A DNA stretch of 64,000 bases from positions 1 to 64,000 of the forward strand of contig JBGCEO010000051.1 in assembly GCA_045106475.1 (NCBI GenBank). The letters run 5' to 3'. This document shows positions 54,953 through 62,721 of the stretch, piece after piece. The notes below the pieces were generated by a model that did not search any database, had not been told where the DNA came from, and was given only the letters and a program-made list of their open reading frames with translations. The translations under genes and the position numbers were made by a program. Position 1 is the stretch's first letter. Each line of letters starts with the position of its first letter. The stretch is from Granulosicoccus sp045106475. Its GTDB lineage: Bacteria; Pseudomonadota; Gammaproteobacteria; Granulosicoccales; Granulosicoccaceae.

Positions 54953-55567
54953 ATGGAGCAAAAGCGCACAAAAGACAAACGGGCCTATCATCACGGCAAT
55001 CTGGCCGAATCCCTGCTCAACGCTGTAGACGACATTGCCACTCAGTTTGGTCTTGAGGCTGTGACACTCAGAGCTTGCGCAAAACGCGTGGGGGTCTCGC
55101 CCTCGTCAGCCTTTCGGCACTACACGGACAAAAGAGCGCTTCTTACTGCCTTCGCTACCCGGGCATTGCTTCAGCTCTCCTCAAGCTTGCGGGTAGCGAA
55201 TCGTCAAGCAAAAGAGCAGAACCAGGATGCGTTTCTGGCCGTGGGCCTGGCTTATGTAAGCTTTGCTCTCGACAAACCGGCATTTTTTCGAGCCATGTGG
55301 CGTGAAGAGACCATCTACACCAGCAATGAGCAGTATGTGGCTGCAGCTGAGGAATTGAGTTCAAACCTGAAGGGCGGGTTCGCCGACACCATTGCCGACA
55401 GCGATCCAACGCAACTCAGTGCAGATGAACTACTAGCCTGGTCGGCAGTGCACGGTTTGGCCAACCTATTTGTAGACGGACCTGTTGGAAATGAGCAATC
55501 GCGGGAAGAAAGGCTGAACAGCGCAGAGCAGAGTCTCAAAGTGATGCAGCCCATTTTCAACAGATAG
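54953..55567 (+). CDS. TetR/AcrR-family transcriptional regulator
   Basis: A 204-residue regulator. The N-terminal helix-turn-helix (about 12-60) has the YHHGNLAESLLNAVDDIATQ start common to the WHG-domain TetR group, then TLRACAKRVGVSPSSAFRHYTDK. The C-terminal ligand domain is of the TetR_C_25/WHG type (FFRAMWREETIY). It is divergent from DUF2852, with two palindromes between. The effector is unknown. Confidence 0.9.
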   Translation: MEQKRTKDKRAYHHGNLAESLLNAVDDIATQFGLEAVTLRACAKRVGVSPSSAFRHYTDKRALLTAFATRALLQLSSSLRVANRQAKEQNQDAFLAVGLAYVSFALDKPAFFRAMWREETIYTSNEQYVAAAEELSSNLKGGFADTIADSDPTQLSADELLAWSAVHGLANLFVDGPVGNEQSREERLNSAEQSLKVMQPIFNR

Positions 55568-55572
55568 ACATC

Positions 55573-55692
55573 AAACTGCCCCAGTATGCTGGGGATGACT
55601 GTAGATCACCAGTTCCGAATCTTCCTAGGTGATTGATCTCTAAGGTTTTACGAAAAATTAGCTGTGCCGTCCCCAGGCAACTGGGGCAGTTT
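55573..55692. repeat. REP-like palindromic repeat, inverted pair (copies D and E)
   Basis: Copy D (55573-55597) reads AAACTGCCCCAG, TATG, CTGGGGATG. Copy E (55668-55692) is the reverse-strand version with one change (GTCCCCAG). The pair encloses about 70 bases and spans 120, matching the pair at 21660-21778 in geometry. It occupies nearly all the gap between the tetR stop and the TerB-like gene. Confidence 0.75.
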
Positions 55693-55706
55693 GGCTAGAC
55701 TTCAAA

Positions 55707-56381
55707 ATGAGATTAACAAGATTCTTTTCTGGCAATCGAGTCCTTGCCAAAGAAGCTGCAAAACAGTGTAACGATAAGTTGCTTGTGCTTCGCAACAACC
55801 CGATGTTTGCTACATTCTTACCTTCAAAACTCACGAGGAATTTTGTGCATATTATTCTTAGTTTTTTAGGTGCTGTTGTAACGGTTCTTGTGCTTCTGAG
55901 CAAACTTGCAGATGCAGGAATCAGCCTTGGAGGCCTTAATCCCTTCCTTTGGGATCGTCGCAGAAAATGGAAAAATCAGCTGACTGGCAATCCCATCTAC
56001 AGTATCAATGAACCGATGGATGTGTCTGCGCTTCTTATGACTGCTGCAGCTAAAATAGATGGAGACATGACCGCAAAGGAGAAGAGAATAATTCTTGGTG
56101 CGTTTGAAGATGAATTTGGCCTGACAAAAAAGAATGCTGCCGGGCTTCTTATCTCTAGCGTATACCTGATGGGTAATGGAGATAACATCACGAGTAAGCT
56201 TGAAAAAATCATCGAGCCCAGCCTCATGAACTTTACTAACGAGCAATCCAAATCGACCATTGCACTTCTGGAATCGCTCTGTGAAAAAGAGCTTGAGCCC
56301 AGTGATCTAAGACGCGAGTTTGTTGCCAAAGCCTGCAAAATTCTGAAGGCTCCATTCTTGCCCAAAGACAAATGGGCTTGA
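55707..56381 (+). CDS. TerB-like domain membrane protein
   Basis: A 224-residue protein. The N-terminal amphipathic region and one membrane segment (about 50-75, VHIILSFLGAVVTVLVLLSKL) are followed by a TerB-like helical domain (about 105-215). That domain shows its usual acidic repeat (MTAAAKIDGDMTAKEKRIILGAF, EFGLTKKNAAGLL). TerB-like domains occur in tellurite-resistance and in membrane-linked stress or phage-response complexes, and bind Ca2+ in some cases. No other ter genes are nearby, so I do not infer resistance. It ends 12 bases from the convergent antitoxin-like gene. Confidence 0.8.
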   Translation: MRLTRFFSGNRVLAKEAAKQCNDKLLVLRNNPMFATFLPSKLTRNFVHIILSFLGAVVTVLVLLSKLADAGISLGGLNPFLWDRRRKWKNQLTGNPIYSINEPMDVSALLMTAAAKIDGDMTAKEKRIILGAFEDEFGLTKKNAAGLLISSVYLMGNGDNITSKLEKIIEPSLMNFTNEQSKSTIALLESLCEKELEPSDLRREFVAKACKILKAPFLPKDKWA

Positions 56382-56393
56382 GAATTAAAAACT

Positions 56394-56663
56394 CTAACTC
56401 TGCTCTTTATTCTGCTCCTTGTTTTTTTGATCTGCTTCCATCAGCGCTGTTAACAGCCCATTGATCCTACTGTAGTGCCGTGGCCCCATGGTTTTAAGCC
56501 AGCTCATCACTTCCACGTTTAGCCGTATCTTTGCATCTACTTTGGGTACATAACCTGAACCATGGCGTGGCCGGCCAATAACAGATGTTGCTACTACATG
56601 GTCTGCTCGTTCAAAAAGTGATTTCAGTTCTATGGTAGTGCTACTTTCATCTTCGATGGACAT
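56394..56663 (-). CDS. BrnA/DUF4415-like orphan antitoxin-like DNA-binding protein
   Basis: An 89-residue protein whose C-terminal half (KIRLNVEVMSWLKTMGPRHYSRINGLLTALMEA) is the ribbon-helix-helix-like module of BrnA/DUF4415 antitoxins. The N-terminal half is acidic. BrnA normally lies after a BrnT toxin gene, but the 275 bases upstream contain no such frame, so this is an orphan or a remnant. It could act as a stand-alone repressor. The stop-proximal tail is rich in K/Q/E. Confidence 0.68.
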   Translation of the reverse strand: MSIEDESSTTIELKSLFERADHVVATSVIGRPRHGSGYVPKVDAKIRLNVEVMSWLKTMGPRHYSRINGLLTALMEADQKNKEQNKEQS

Positions 56664-56938
56664 GACATGATTACCTTTAGAAACTATGATTTTGGTTGTG
56701 CACCTGTCCCAGGTACATCCAACTATCTAGCGGGTATATAATTGCCATTACAAGGAAGTTAGCGGATAAGCGACTTTAGAAATTCAGTACAAACACTGAT
56801 AATCAGTACACACATTCAGCGGTTTTTCAGGGCGATCTGTGCTGATGTGTGACTAACCCCGATTAACAACCACTTAGATCTAGCAGCTGTGATGCGCTAG
56901 CTGTGATGCGCTAGCTGCGATGCACTAGCTGCGATGCA
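56664..56938. other. Intergenic region with short direct repeats
   Basis: 275 bases without a supported gene. It contains the near-direct repeat TCAGTACA(A/C)ACA (within 56786-56813). At its right end is a 14-base tandem repeat that runs into the next gene (56885-56952). Confidence 0.45.
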
Positions 56939-56952
56939 CTAGCTGTGATCAG
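56885..56952. repeat. 14-base tandem repeat at the 3' end of the GNAT gene
   Basis: Unit AGCTGTGATGCGCT twice (56885-56912), then AGCTGCGATGCACT twice (56913-56940), then a partial fifth unit AGCTGTGATCAG. The last copy covers the stop codon of the minus-strand GNAT gene. Exact pairing of units 1/2 and 3/4 suggests recent slippage, probably variable among strains. Confidence 0.75.
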
Positions 56953-57454
56953 TTTTCAATGGCCGCTGCATAAAAACTATATCCAACCAGCGACCATGCT
57001 TGAAACCAAGCTCTCTGGCGGTACCAATCACACTGAAACCACATGCTGTATGCACCGCTATTGATGCCTCGTTAGCGCTATCTCCAACGATCGCAATCAT
57101 CTGCCGATAGTTTTGCTCAGTGCAGATCTGGATTAAGCTCTGCAGCAGTGTGCGTCCAACTCCTCGTCCTGTGGCCTTTGGTGCCACATAAATAGAGTCT
57201 TCTACAGTGAATCGATATGCTGAACGTGATTTGTACGCGTTCGCGTACGCGAATCCGACAACACGCTGCTCGATTTCAGCTATCAGTGTTGGATAGCCTT
57301 GCTCGACTCTCTCCTTCCAGCGTTTTCGCATCTCACACACATCGGGCGGAATCTCTTCAAAGCTCCCTGTACCCTGCAACACATGATGTGCATAAATATC
57401 GGTCATTGCACCCAAATCCGATTCGACTGCCGGTCTCAAGCTCAGCTGGCTCAC
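56939..57454 (-). CDS. GNAT N-acetyltransferase (phosphinothricin-acetyltransferase-like)
   Basis: A protein of about 171 residues. GTG 57454 (SQLSLRPAVESDL) is preferred, with GAGGGAG upstream; a longer start at 57499 is possible. The family layout of Pat/Bar-like enzymes is seen: IYAHHVLQGTGSFEEIPP near the N-terminus, the acetyl-CoA loop ATGRGVGRTLLQSL, and the C-terminal GFSVIGTARELGFKHGRWLDIV. Typical substrates are methionine sulfoximine or phosphinothricin analogues. Its last codons lie in a 14-base tandem repeat. Confidence 0.88.
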   Translation of the reverse strand: MSQLSLRPAVESDLGAMTDIYAHHVLQGTGSFEEIPPDVCEMRKRWKERVEQGYPTLIAEIEQRVVGFAYANAYKSRSAYRFTVEDSIYVAPKATGRGVGRTLLQSLIQICTEQNYRQMIAIVGDSANEASIAVHTACGFSVIGTARELGFKHGRWLDIVFMQRPLKTDHS

Positions 57455-57555
57455 AGAAAACCGCACTCCCTCAACTTTGCAAAGTGCTGACAGTAGCAAA
57501 TAAAAGGTTTAACAATCCATCCGTGACGAACAAGCACAGACCGGTTAGCAGAGGG

Positions 57556-59439
57556 TTAGTCCAGAAAAGGCGCAGGAGTCACTTTTAGGATTTCTTCAAA
57601 GCTTGTCTTGCCCTGAGCTACTTTTCCCAATCCACTGACACGCATGGGCCTCATACCATCCTTATAAGCTTGCTTGCGCAAGTCTTCCAAATGGACATTG
57701 GGGGTGATGAGGTTTTTGACGCCAGGTGTCATTTGCAGTAACTCATAGATACCCGCGCGACCAAGAAAGCCTGTGTTTCGACACTCCAGACAGCCTTCAG
57801 GCTTGTTTATAAATTCAGGCGCCGGTGCTTTCCAGGGTGAGATAAGCGAGTCCCACTGTTCCTTGTCAGTTTCGCATTTCGTAACACAAGATGGGCAATA
57901 GGTACGAATCAGCCGCTGCGCGACAACTCCAATTAAAGTGGAGCGGATTAGATAGTAGGGTATTCCCAACTCAAGCAATCTTGTAACAGCTGATGCAGCA
58001 TCATTAGTATGCAAAGTAGACAAGACCAAATGACCGGTCAATGCCGCCTGCACTGCCATTTGAGCAGTTTCCAGATCACGTATCTCACCCACCATAATGA
58101 TATCCGGATCCTGTCTTAACAGAGTGCGAACACCCGCAGCAAAATCCAGCTCTATGTTGTGCTGCACCTGCATCTGATTGAATGCCGGGACAACAAGCTC
58201 AATCGGGTCTTCAATCGTGCAGACATTGACGTCAGGTGTTGCCAGCATTTGCAAGCTGCTATACAAGGTGGTTGTTTTACCCGAACCCGTTGGCCCGGTA
58301 ACCAGCAGGATACCGTTGGGCTGTTTGATCATAGAGTTCCAGATGCCAGCTTCGCGGGCATCAAATCCTAATTGATGCTGATCCTTGACTAAAACTTCAG
58401 GGTCAAAAATTCGCATCACCATTTTCTCACCGAACGCTGTCGGCATGGTTGATATACGAAGCTCTACCTCTTTACCCTCGGCATTACGCGTCTTCAATCG
58501 CCCATCCTGAGGGCGGCGTTTTTCAGCAACATCCAGACGGCCTAGTATTTTCAGGCGACTGGTCACTGCAGCCATAACCGGTGCCGGCATATCGTATACC
58601 TGCTGCATGACACCGTCGATGCGAAAACGGACCGCTCCCATCTCGCGACGTGGCTCAAGATGGATGTCACTGGCCCGCTGCTCGTAGGCGTACTGCAAAA
58701 GCCAATCAACAATACTGATAACATGGCTGTCGTTAGCCTCAAGCTTGCCATCCCGGCCCAGGTCCATAAGCTGCTCAAGATTCTGCACAGCGCTGGATTG
58801 ATGGCTCTGATCCTTTTTAGCGCCCAATACTGAACGCGACATCGTATACAGCTCTTTAAGGTAACGCCTTATATCAGCAGGGTTACAAATAACCAACCGT
58901 ATCTCTTTTTGTAAAACCTGCTGCAATTCGTGCTGCCACTCGTCATAGAAGGGTTCAGCGGTGCCAAATACAACGTACTCTTTTGTCGCTTCAATACAGA
59001 TGACATTGAAACGAGTGGCATAGGCGTGCGAGGTCACCGCGGTTACCGTTGGCACATCGATATTGAGAGGGTCAATGCGCTGCCATTTCAAATCGACTTT
59101 TTTAGCAAGCCAGCGTGTTAAAAAATCAAGATCAATTTTTTGGTCGGCATCTCGTGCGTTTTGCCATCCTCCTGCCGCAATACGTTCTAACGGGCCGGAA
59201 ACCTGTCGACCTTTCTCAGGTTTAGCAATGGAGCGTAACAGGCTACTATTGGATTCTTCTATCAGCCCATCGATCAGCAGGCCATCAAGGACGGCTTCCA
59301 ACTCAAGCTTCCCGGTAACAGGATCTGCGAATCGTTTTGCGTTTTCTATGAGCACAAGAGTACAGCGGTTGCAACGGTAGGAATTGTATCGGCGCTCACA
59401 GGCCAGCCGTGAAACAAATGCCTGCAAGGTATAGCCCAC
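57556..59439 (-). CDS. Type II secretion/type IV pilus assembly ATPase, GspE/PilB family
   Basis: A protein of about 627 residues starting at GTG 59439 (a shorter GTG start at 59355 is possible). Order: a short N-terminal region with a CxxC pair (YRCNRC), a GspE/MshE-type N domain (to about 235), then the ATPase: Walker A GPTGSGKTTTLYS, Asp box TIEDPIEL, Walker B IIMVGEIRD, His box LSTLHTNDA. A zinc site (CPSC ... CLEC) follows in the C-terminal domain. It powers assembly of a pilus or pseudopilus. No pilin, GspF or secretin gene is near, so its machine is encoded elsewhere. Confidence 0.92.
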   Translation of the reverse strand: MGYTLQAFVSRLACERRYNSYRCNRCTLVLIENAKRFADPVTGKLELEAVLDGLLIDGLIEESNSSLLRSIAKPEKGRQVSGPLERIAAGGWQNARDADQKIDLDFLTRWLAKKVDLKWQRIDPLNIDVPTVTAVTSHAYATRFNVICIEATKEYVVFGTAEPFYDEWQHELQQVLQKEIRLVICNPADIRRYLKELYTMSRSVLGAKKDQSHQSSAVQNLEQLMDLGRDGKLEANDSHVISIVDWLLQYAYEQRASDIHLEPRREMGAVRFRIDGVMQQVYDMPAPVMAAVTSRLKILGRLDVAEKRRPQDGRLKTRNAEGKEVELRISTMPTAFGEKMVMRIFDPEVLVKDQHQLGFDAREAGIWNSMIKQPNGILLVTGPTGSGKTTTLYSSLQMLATPDVNVCTIEDPIELVVPAFNQMQVQHNIELDFAAGVRTLLRQDPDIIMVGEIRDLETAQMAVQAALTGHLVLSTLHTNDAASAVTRLLELGIPYYLIRSTLIGVVAQRLIRTYCPSCVTKCETDKEQWDSLISPWKAPAPEFINKPEGCLECRNTGFLGRAGIYELLQMTPGVKNLITPNVHLEDLRKQAYKDGMRPMRVSGLGKVAQGKTSFEEILKVTPAPFLD

Positions 59440-59550
59440 GTCACGAAGTGGCCGCTAGATGTGACACACTCGATGAACCTATGAGACTCGTATCGAGTAC
59501 CAGTGCTCAGGAAGTTACAACATGCTCTTTAACGTGTGCAAAAATAAGTC

Positions 59551-60174
59551 GTGAAAAACGAGACATCAAACAAGAATCCCTGTCGAATACTTATCATTTA
59601 CGATAGCAACGGCGGTAACACCTACCGGATGGCGCAGTTGATTGGTCGCGGCGTCGATTCACAGAGCCACTGTGCATCCATGATAAGAGCCGTCCCAAAA
59701 ATCGGCGAGCGAACATCTGCTCGTCTGCCAGAAATACCCGACACAGGAGCGCCCTACGTCGAAACGGCAGATCTGCGTGGTTGTGATGGCCTGATCATCG
59801 GAAGCCCTACGCATTTTGGCAACATGTCTGCTTCCTTGAAACACTTTTTTGACCAAACCACTGAACAGTGGTTTGCCGGCCTGCTCAGTGGCAAGCCCGC
59901 CGCAGCCTTTACCTCTACTGGCAGTATGCATGGAGGTCAGGAGAGCACACTGATAACCATGATGATGCCGCTACTGCATCATGGCATGCTAATTTGTGGA
60001 TTGCCCTATTCCAACCCTGCACTGATGCAGACCACAAGAGGGGGTACGCCTTACGGCGCCAGTCATGTATCCGGAGAAGACGGACAGTCCCCGCTTGATG
60101 AACAGGAGGCTGCACTCTGCAAAGCCTTGGGTGCAAGGGTTGCTTCAGTGGCAGCCAAATTGAAGCAACGATAG
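59551..60174 (+). CDS. WrbA-like flavodoxin/NADPH:quinone oxidoreductase
   Basis: A 207-residue flavodoxin-fold protein from GTG 59551. The FMN phosphate loop ILIIYDSNGGNTYRMAQLI is N-terminal. GSPTHFGNMSASLKHFFDQT and the STGSMHGGQE stretch are WrbA hallmarks. It likely performs two-electron quinone reduction. It is divergent from the GspE-type ATPase gene and 44 bases upstream of the DUF2069 gene. Confidence 0.9.
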   Translation: MKNETSNKNPCRILIIYDSNGGNTYRMAQLIGRGVDSQSHCASMIRAVPKIGERTSARLPEIPDTGAPYVETADLRGCDGLIIGSPTHFGNMSASLKHFFDQTTEQWFAGLLSGKPAAAFTSTGSMHGGQESTLITMMMPLLHHGMLICGLPYSNPALMQTTRGGTPYGASHVSGEDGQSPLDEQEAALCKALGARVASVAAKLKQR

Positions 60175-60218
60175 ACGATTCACCTACCTTCACCACCATT
60201 CACCCACCTGACTGGCAT

Positions 60219-60644
60219 ATGACAAAGACCAAAAAAGTCCGAAAACCACGCTTTGAATCACCCAGGCATGCCGCTATAGGCAGGGTGTTGACCCTGATAG
60301 GTTATTTTGGTCTGCTCGCGCTGATCGTTAACTGGTTTACCTGGATTGCTCCACCAGAACGAGTTCCACGCGCTTTGGTGCTTGCAGCGTTGGCAATTCC
60401 GCTGTTGTTTCCACTGCGGGGCATTATCCATGCTCGTCGATACACACATCAGTGGATCGGATTTCTCAGCATGTTGTACTTCATCATTGGCGTGGATGTC
60501 TGGTACAACCATCAGGATACTGAGAAGCTACTCGGCATGATGATGGTTGCTTTCAGCATGCTATTGATGATTGGTAGCAGTATGTATGCTCGCTACACTC
60601 CCACGCCACCCGAACAGAAAAAACCCGCAGAAGAAACACCCTGA
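60219..60644 (+). CDS. DUF2069 inner-membrane protein
   Basis: A 141-residue membrane protein with about four spans, matching DUF2069 (GYFGLLALIVNWFTWIAPP at the start, LSMLYFIIGVDVWYNH in the middle). It is found next to wrbA-like genes in many gammaproteobacteria. Function unknown. Confidence 0.85.
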   Translation: MTKTKKVRKPRFESPRHAAIGRVLTLIGYFGLLALIVNWFTWIAPPERVPRALVLAALAIPLLFPLRGIIHARRYTHQWIGFLSMLYFIIGVDVWYNHQDTEKLLGMMMVAFSMLLMIGSSMYARYTPTPPEQKKPAEETP

Positions 60645-60653
60645 TCCAGAGTG

Positions 60654-60697
60654 CTGTAAACCCTGCTGCACTGCGCTGTAAACCTTGCTGCACAGTG
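60654..60697. repeat. 22-base direct repeat, two copies
   Basis: GCTGTAAACC(C/T)TGCTGCAC followed by a short variable end, twice in tandem, between the DUF2069 and hda stops. The second copy includes CTGCAC-A-GTGCAG, a 6-base stem. It may act as a terminator or be neutral. Confidence 0.55.
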
Positions 60698-60724
60698 CAG
60701 TCAGAGTCAGAACTAACCACTCAA

Positions 60725-61444
60725 TCAACGCATACGTTCTGATAAAGCTGCGCGTTCAGCTTCACCAAAAACACTTTTTATAAAAGGAATAGTGATGCGT
60801 CGCTGCTCACTCAAAGACACTTCATCAAGTGTGTCCACTACCTGCTTCAAAGAGGCCATCCGACGTGGAAACCTTCGCAATACATATCCCAACACCTCAT
60901 CACTAGCCTCCAATGAACGAGCCTGGATCTCTTTTCTGAAGGCATTGCGCAAGGCATCATCACTCAACGGCTGAAGCTGGAAAACGAGACCCCAGGCTAG
61001 CCTGGTTTGTAGATCTTTAAGCTTGAGTCCGAGCTCATCAGGTGAACGATCAGCAGCGAAGATTATTCGCGTGCCCGTTTCACGGCAACGATTAATACAA
61101 TGAAAGAGCCCAACTTCAGAGGCATAGTCCAATCGCTGCAAATCATCTATACACAGCAGATCACAATACTCCATGCTCTCCAGCGCACCGGCTTGATTAA
61201 CAATTTCACCGGGCAGGTAGGCGATCCGGTACCCTTTATCACTAAACCTCTGGCAAGCTGCACTCAACATATGCGATTTACCGGTTCCAGTCTCACCCCA
61301 TAAATAAATCTGCACGGTATCCAGTCCGCCCTCTGCAAAAGCACGCAGGCTATCCAGCACCAATGCATTGGAATCATCGACATGGAAACTGTCGAATGAT
61401 GTGGCTGGAGCGGTGTCCAGCGATAGAGTCAACTGCGGATGCAT
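60725..61444 (-). CDS. hda: DnaA regulatory inactivator Hda
   Basis: A DnaA-like AAA+ protein of about 240 residues from ATG 61444 (MHPQLTLSLD); a longer frame runs into the DUF2066 gene. Walker A is GETGTGKSH and Walker B is LLCIDDLQRL. It binds the DNA clamp and promotes ATP hydrolysis by DnaA, ending initiation. It follows DUF2066 after ten bases, the standard gammaproteobacterial pair. Confidence 0.93.
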   Translation of the reverse strand: MHPQLTLSLDTAPATSFDSFHVDDSNALVLDSLRAFAEGGLDTVQIYLWGETGTGKSHMLSAACQRFSDKGYRIAYLPGEIVNQAGALESMEYCDLLCIDDLQRLDYASEVGLFHCINRCRETGTRIIFAADRSPDELGLKLKDLQTRLAWGLVFQLQPLSDDALRNAFRKEIQARSLEASDEVLGYVLRRFPRRMASLKQVVDTLDEVSLSEQRRITIPFIKSVFGEAERAALSERMR

Positions 61445-61454
61445 ACTGCTTGGC

Positions 61455-62618
61455 TTAACGAGCGTATTCCAGGGCAAGGTCGGCGTTACGACCCAGGGAG
61501 CCCGATACAGTGGTTGTCGGGGGAGCACTGCGTCTGAGCCAAGGCAGATTAAACAAGGCTGCTTCGATATCTGCCAAAGCACTGCGGGGTAGTACTGCAA
61601 ATACCATGGCCGTGTCGCTAATCTCTTTAGGATATACCGTGCTTACACTGGCCTGAGACTCCAGGAAATTCATGACATCGGCATAGTCAGCTGTGGAATC
61701 GATGGAACCAACCCACAACAAAGCTTCGGTATCGGATAGAGCATTACCTCCGTATTGGTAGCTGTCATCACCGCCAGATAGAGAATTCAAGAGTGATAAA
61801 CCTTCCTGCAACGCGGCATCGAGGCTAGGTGTTTCAATGTCATACTGCTGTTGCTCATTCCCCAGCAAGCGTTGCCACTGACCGCTCCAGCCGCTCGCCC
61901 CGTTTCGTGTCAAGGTGCCGACCAGGATGACGTCCCGATCATAACGCAACGAAGCCAACCGAATGCGCTCGATATCCTGTTGCAAAAGAACATCAACCGG
62001 CACCGCCTGAAGATCCTCTTCATCGCCGGTAGGAAAAACCAGCGACAAGCCCGATGCTCCAGCAATCTCGCGCGCCCGGTTTTGAACATTTACGGCAGCT
62101 GGATCACTAATCAGAATATCGCGTGTGTCATCCTGAATCAGTAGCCAAACCAGAGCCGAGTCCTTACGAAAAGCCACTACCGAATCTGTTTGCTCCGCTT
62201 TATTGGCGGCACTCTTGGATGAGGTGCTATCGATCAGATCGCGAACCAGCTGACGATCAAAACTGACCATCATCAATTGGGTGGCCTGTCCGGTGTCACG
62301 AACCAGATCTGTAATCGGCGTGTCACTGGAAATAATGGTGCCTGGAGGCGGAGTGCGGTAGGAGAAACTCTTGACGAAATTTTCTGCCTGCTTTAGCCCT
62401 GATCGAACATTATCCCGGTTAAGCAGTGTTTTATCGCCACTATTCTCCAGCAACACCCGACGCAATGCAGCCATGTATGCGGCTTGCTGCTCGGGTGCAC
62501 TGCGATCAGCAACTGCCACTTCCGCGCTGTAGGCATCAGTCTGTGCGTGACTGATACTGGTATAAGCCACCAGAAACAGTACGCTTGCGAATATCAACTT
62601 CAGTTTGTTTGTTGTCAT
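61455..62618 (-). CDS. DUF2066 periplasmic protein
   Basis: A protein of about 387 residues from ATG 62618 (MTTNKLKLIF) with a signal peptide (about 1-25, ending TSISHA). The body matches DUF2066, with EQQAAYMAALRRVLLENSGDKTLL near the N-terminus and a repetitive region of alternating beta strands. Conserved next to hda and purM in gammaproteobacteria; function unknown. Ten bases separate it from hda, so they are co-transcribed. Confidence 0.87.
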   Translation of the reverse strand: MTTNKLKLIFASVLFLVAYTSISHAQTDAYSAEVAVADRSAPEQQAAYMAALRRVLLENSGDKTLLNRDNVRSGLKQAENFVKSFSYRTPPPGTIISSDTPITDLVRDTGQATQLMMVSFDRQLVRDLIDSTSSKSAANKAEQTDSVVAFRKDSALVWLLIQDDTRDILISDPAAVNVQNRAREIAGASGLSLVFPTGDEEDLQAVPVDVLLQQDIERIRLASLRYDRDVILVGTLTRNGASGWSGQWQRLLGNEQQQYDIETPSLDAALQEGLSLLNSLSGGDDSYQYGGNALSDTEALLWVGSIDSTADYADVMNFLESQASVSTVYPKEISDTAMVFAVLPRSALADIEAALFNLPWLRRSAPPTTTVSGSLGRNADLALEYAR

Positions 62619-62721
62619 GTAGTTAGCCAGGCATTGCTCGTACAAACACTGCTAAGGCATTAAGCGTATCATTAACAGACCCGACACTTCGCATTCTGCG
62701 TGCTTTTCACCTTGCCCGACC

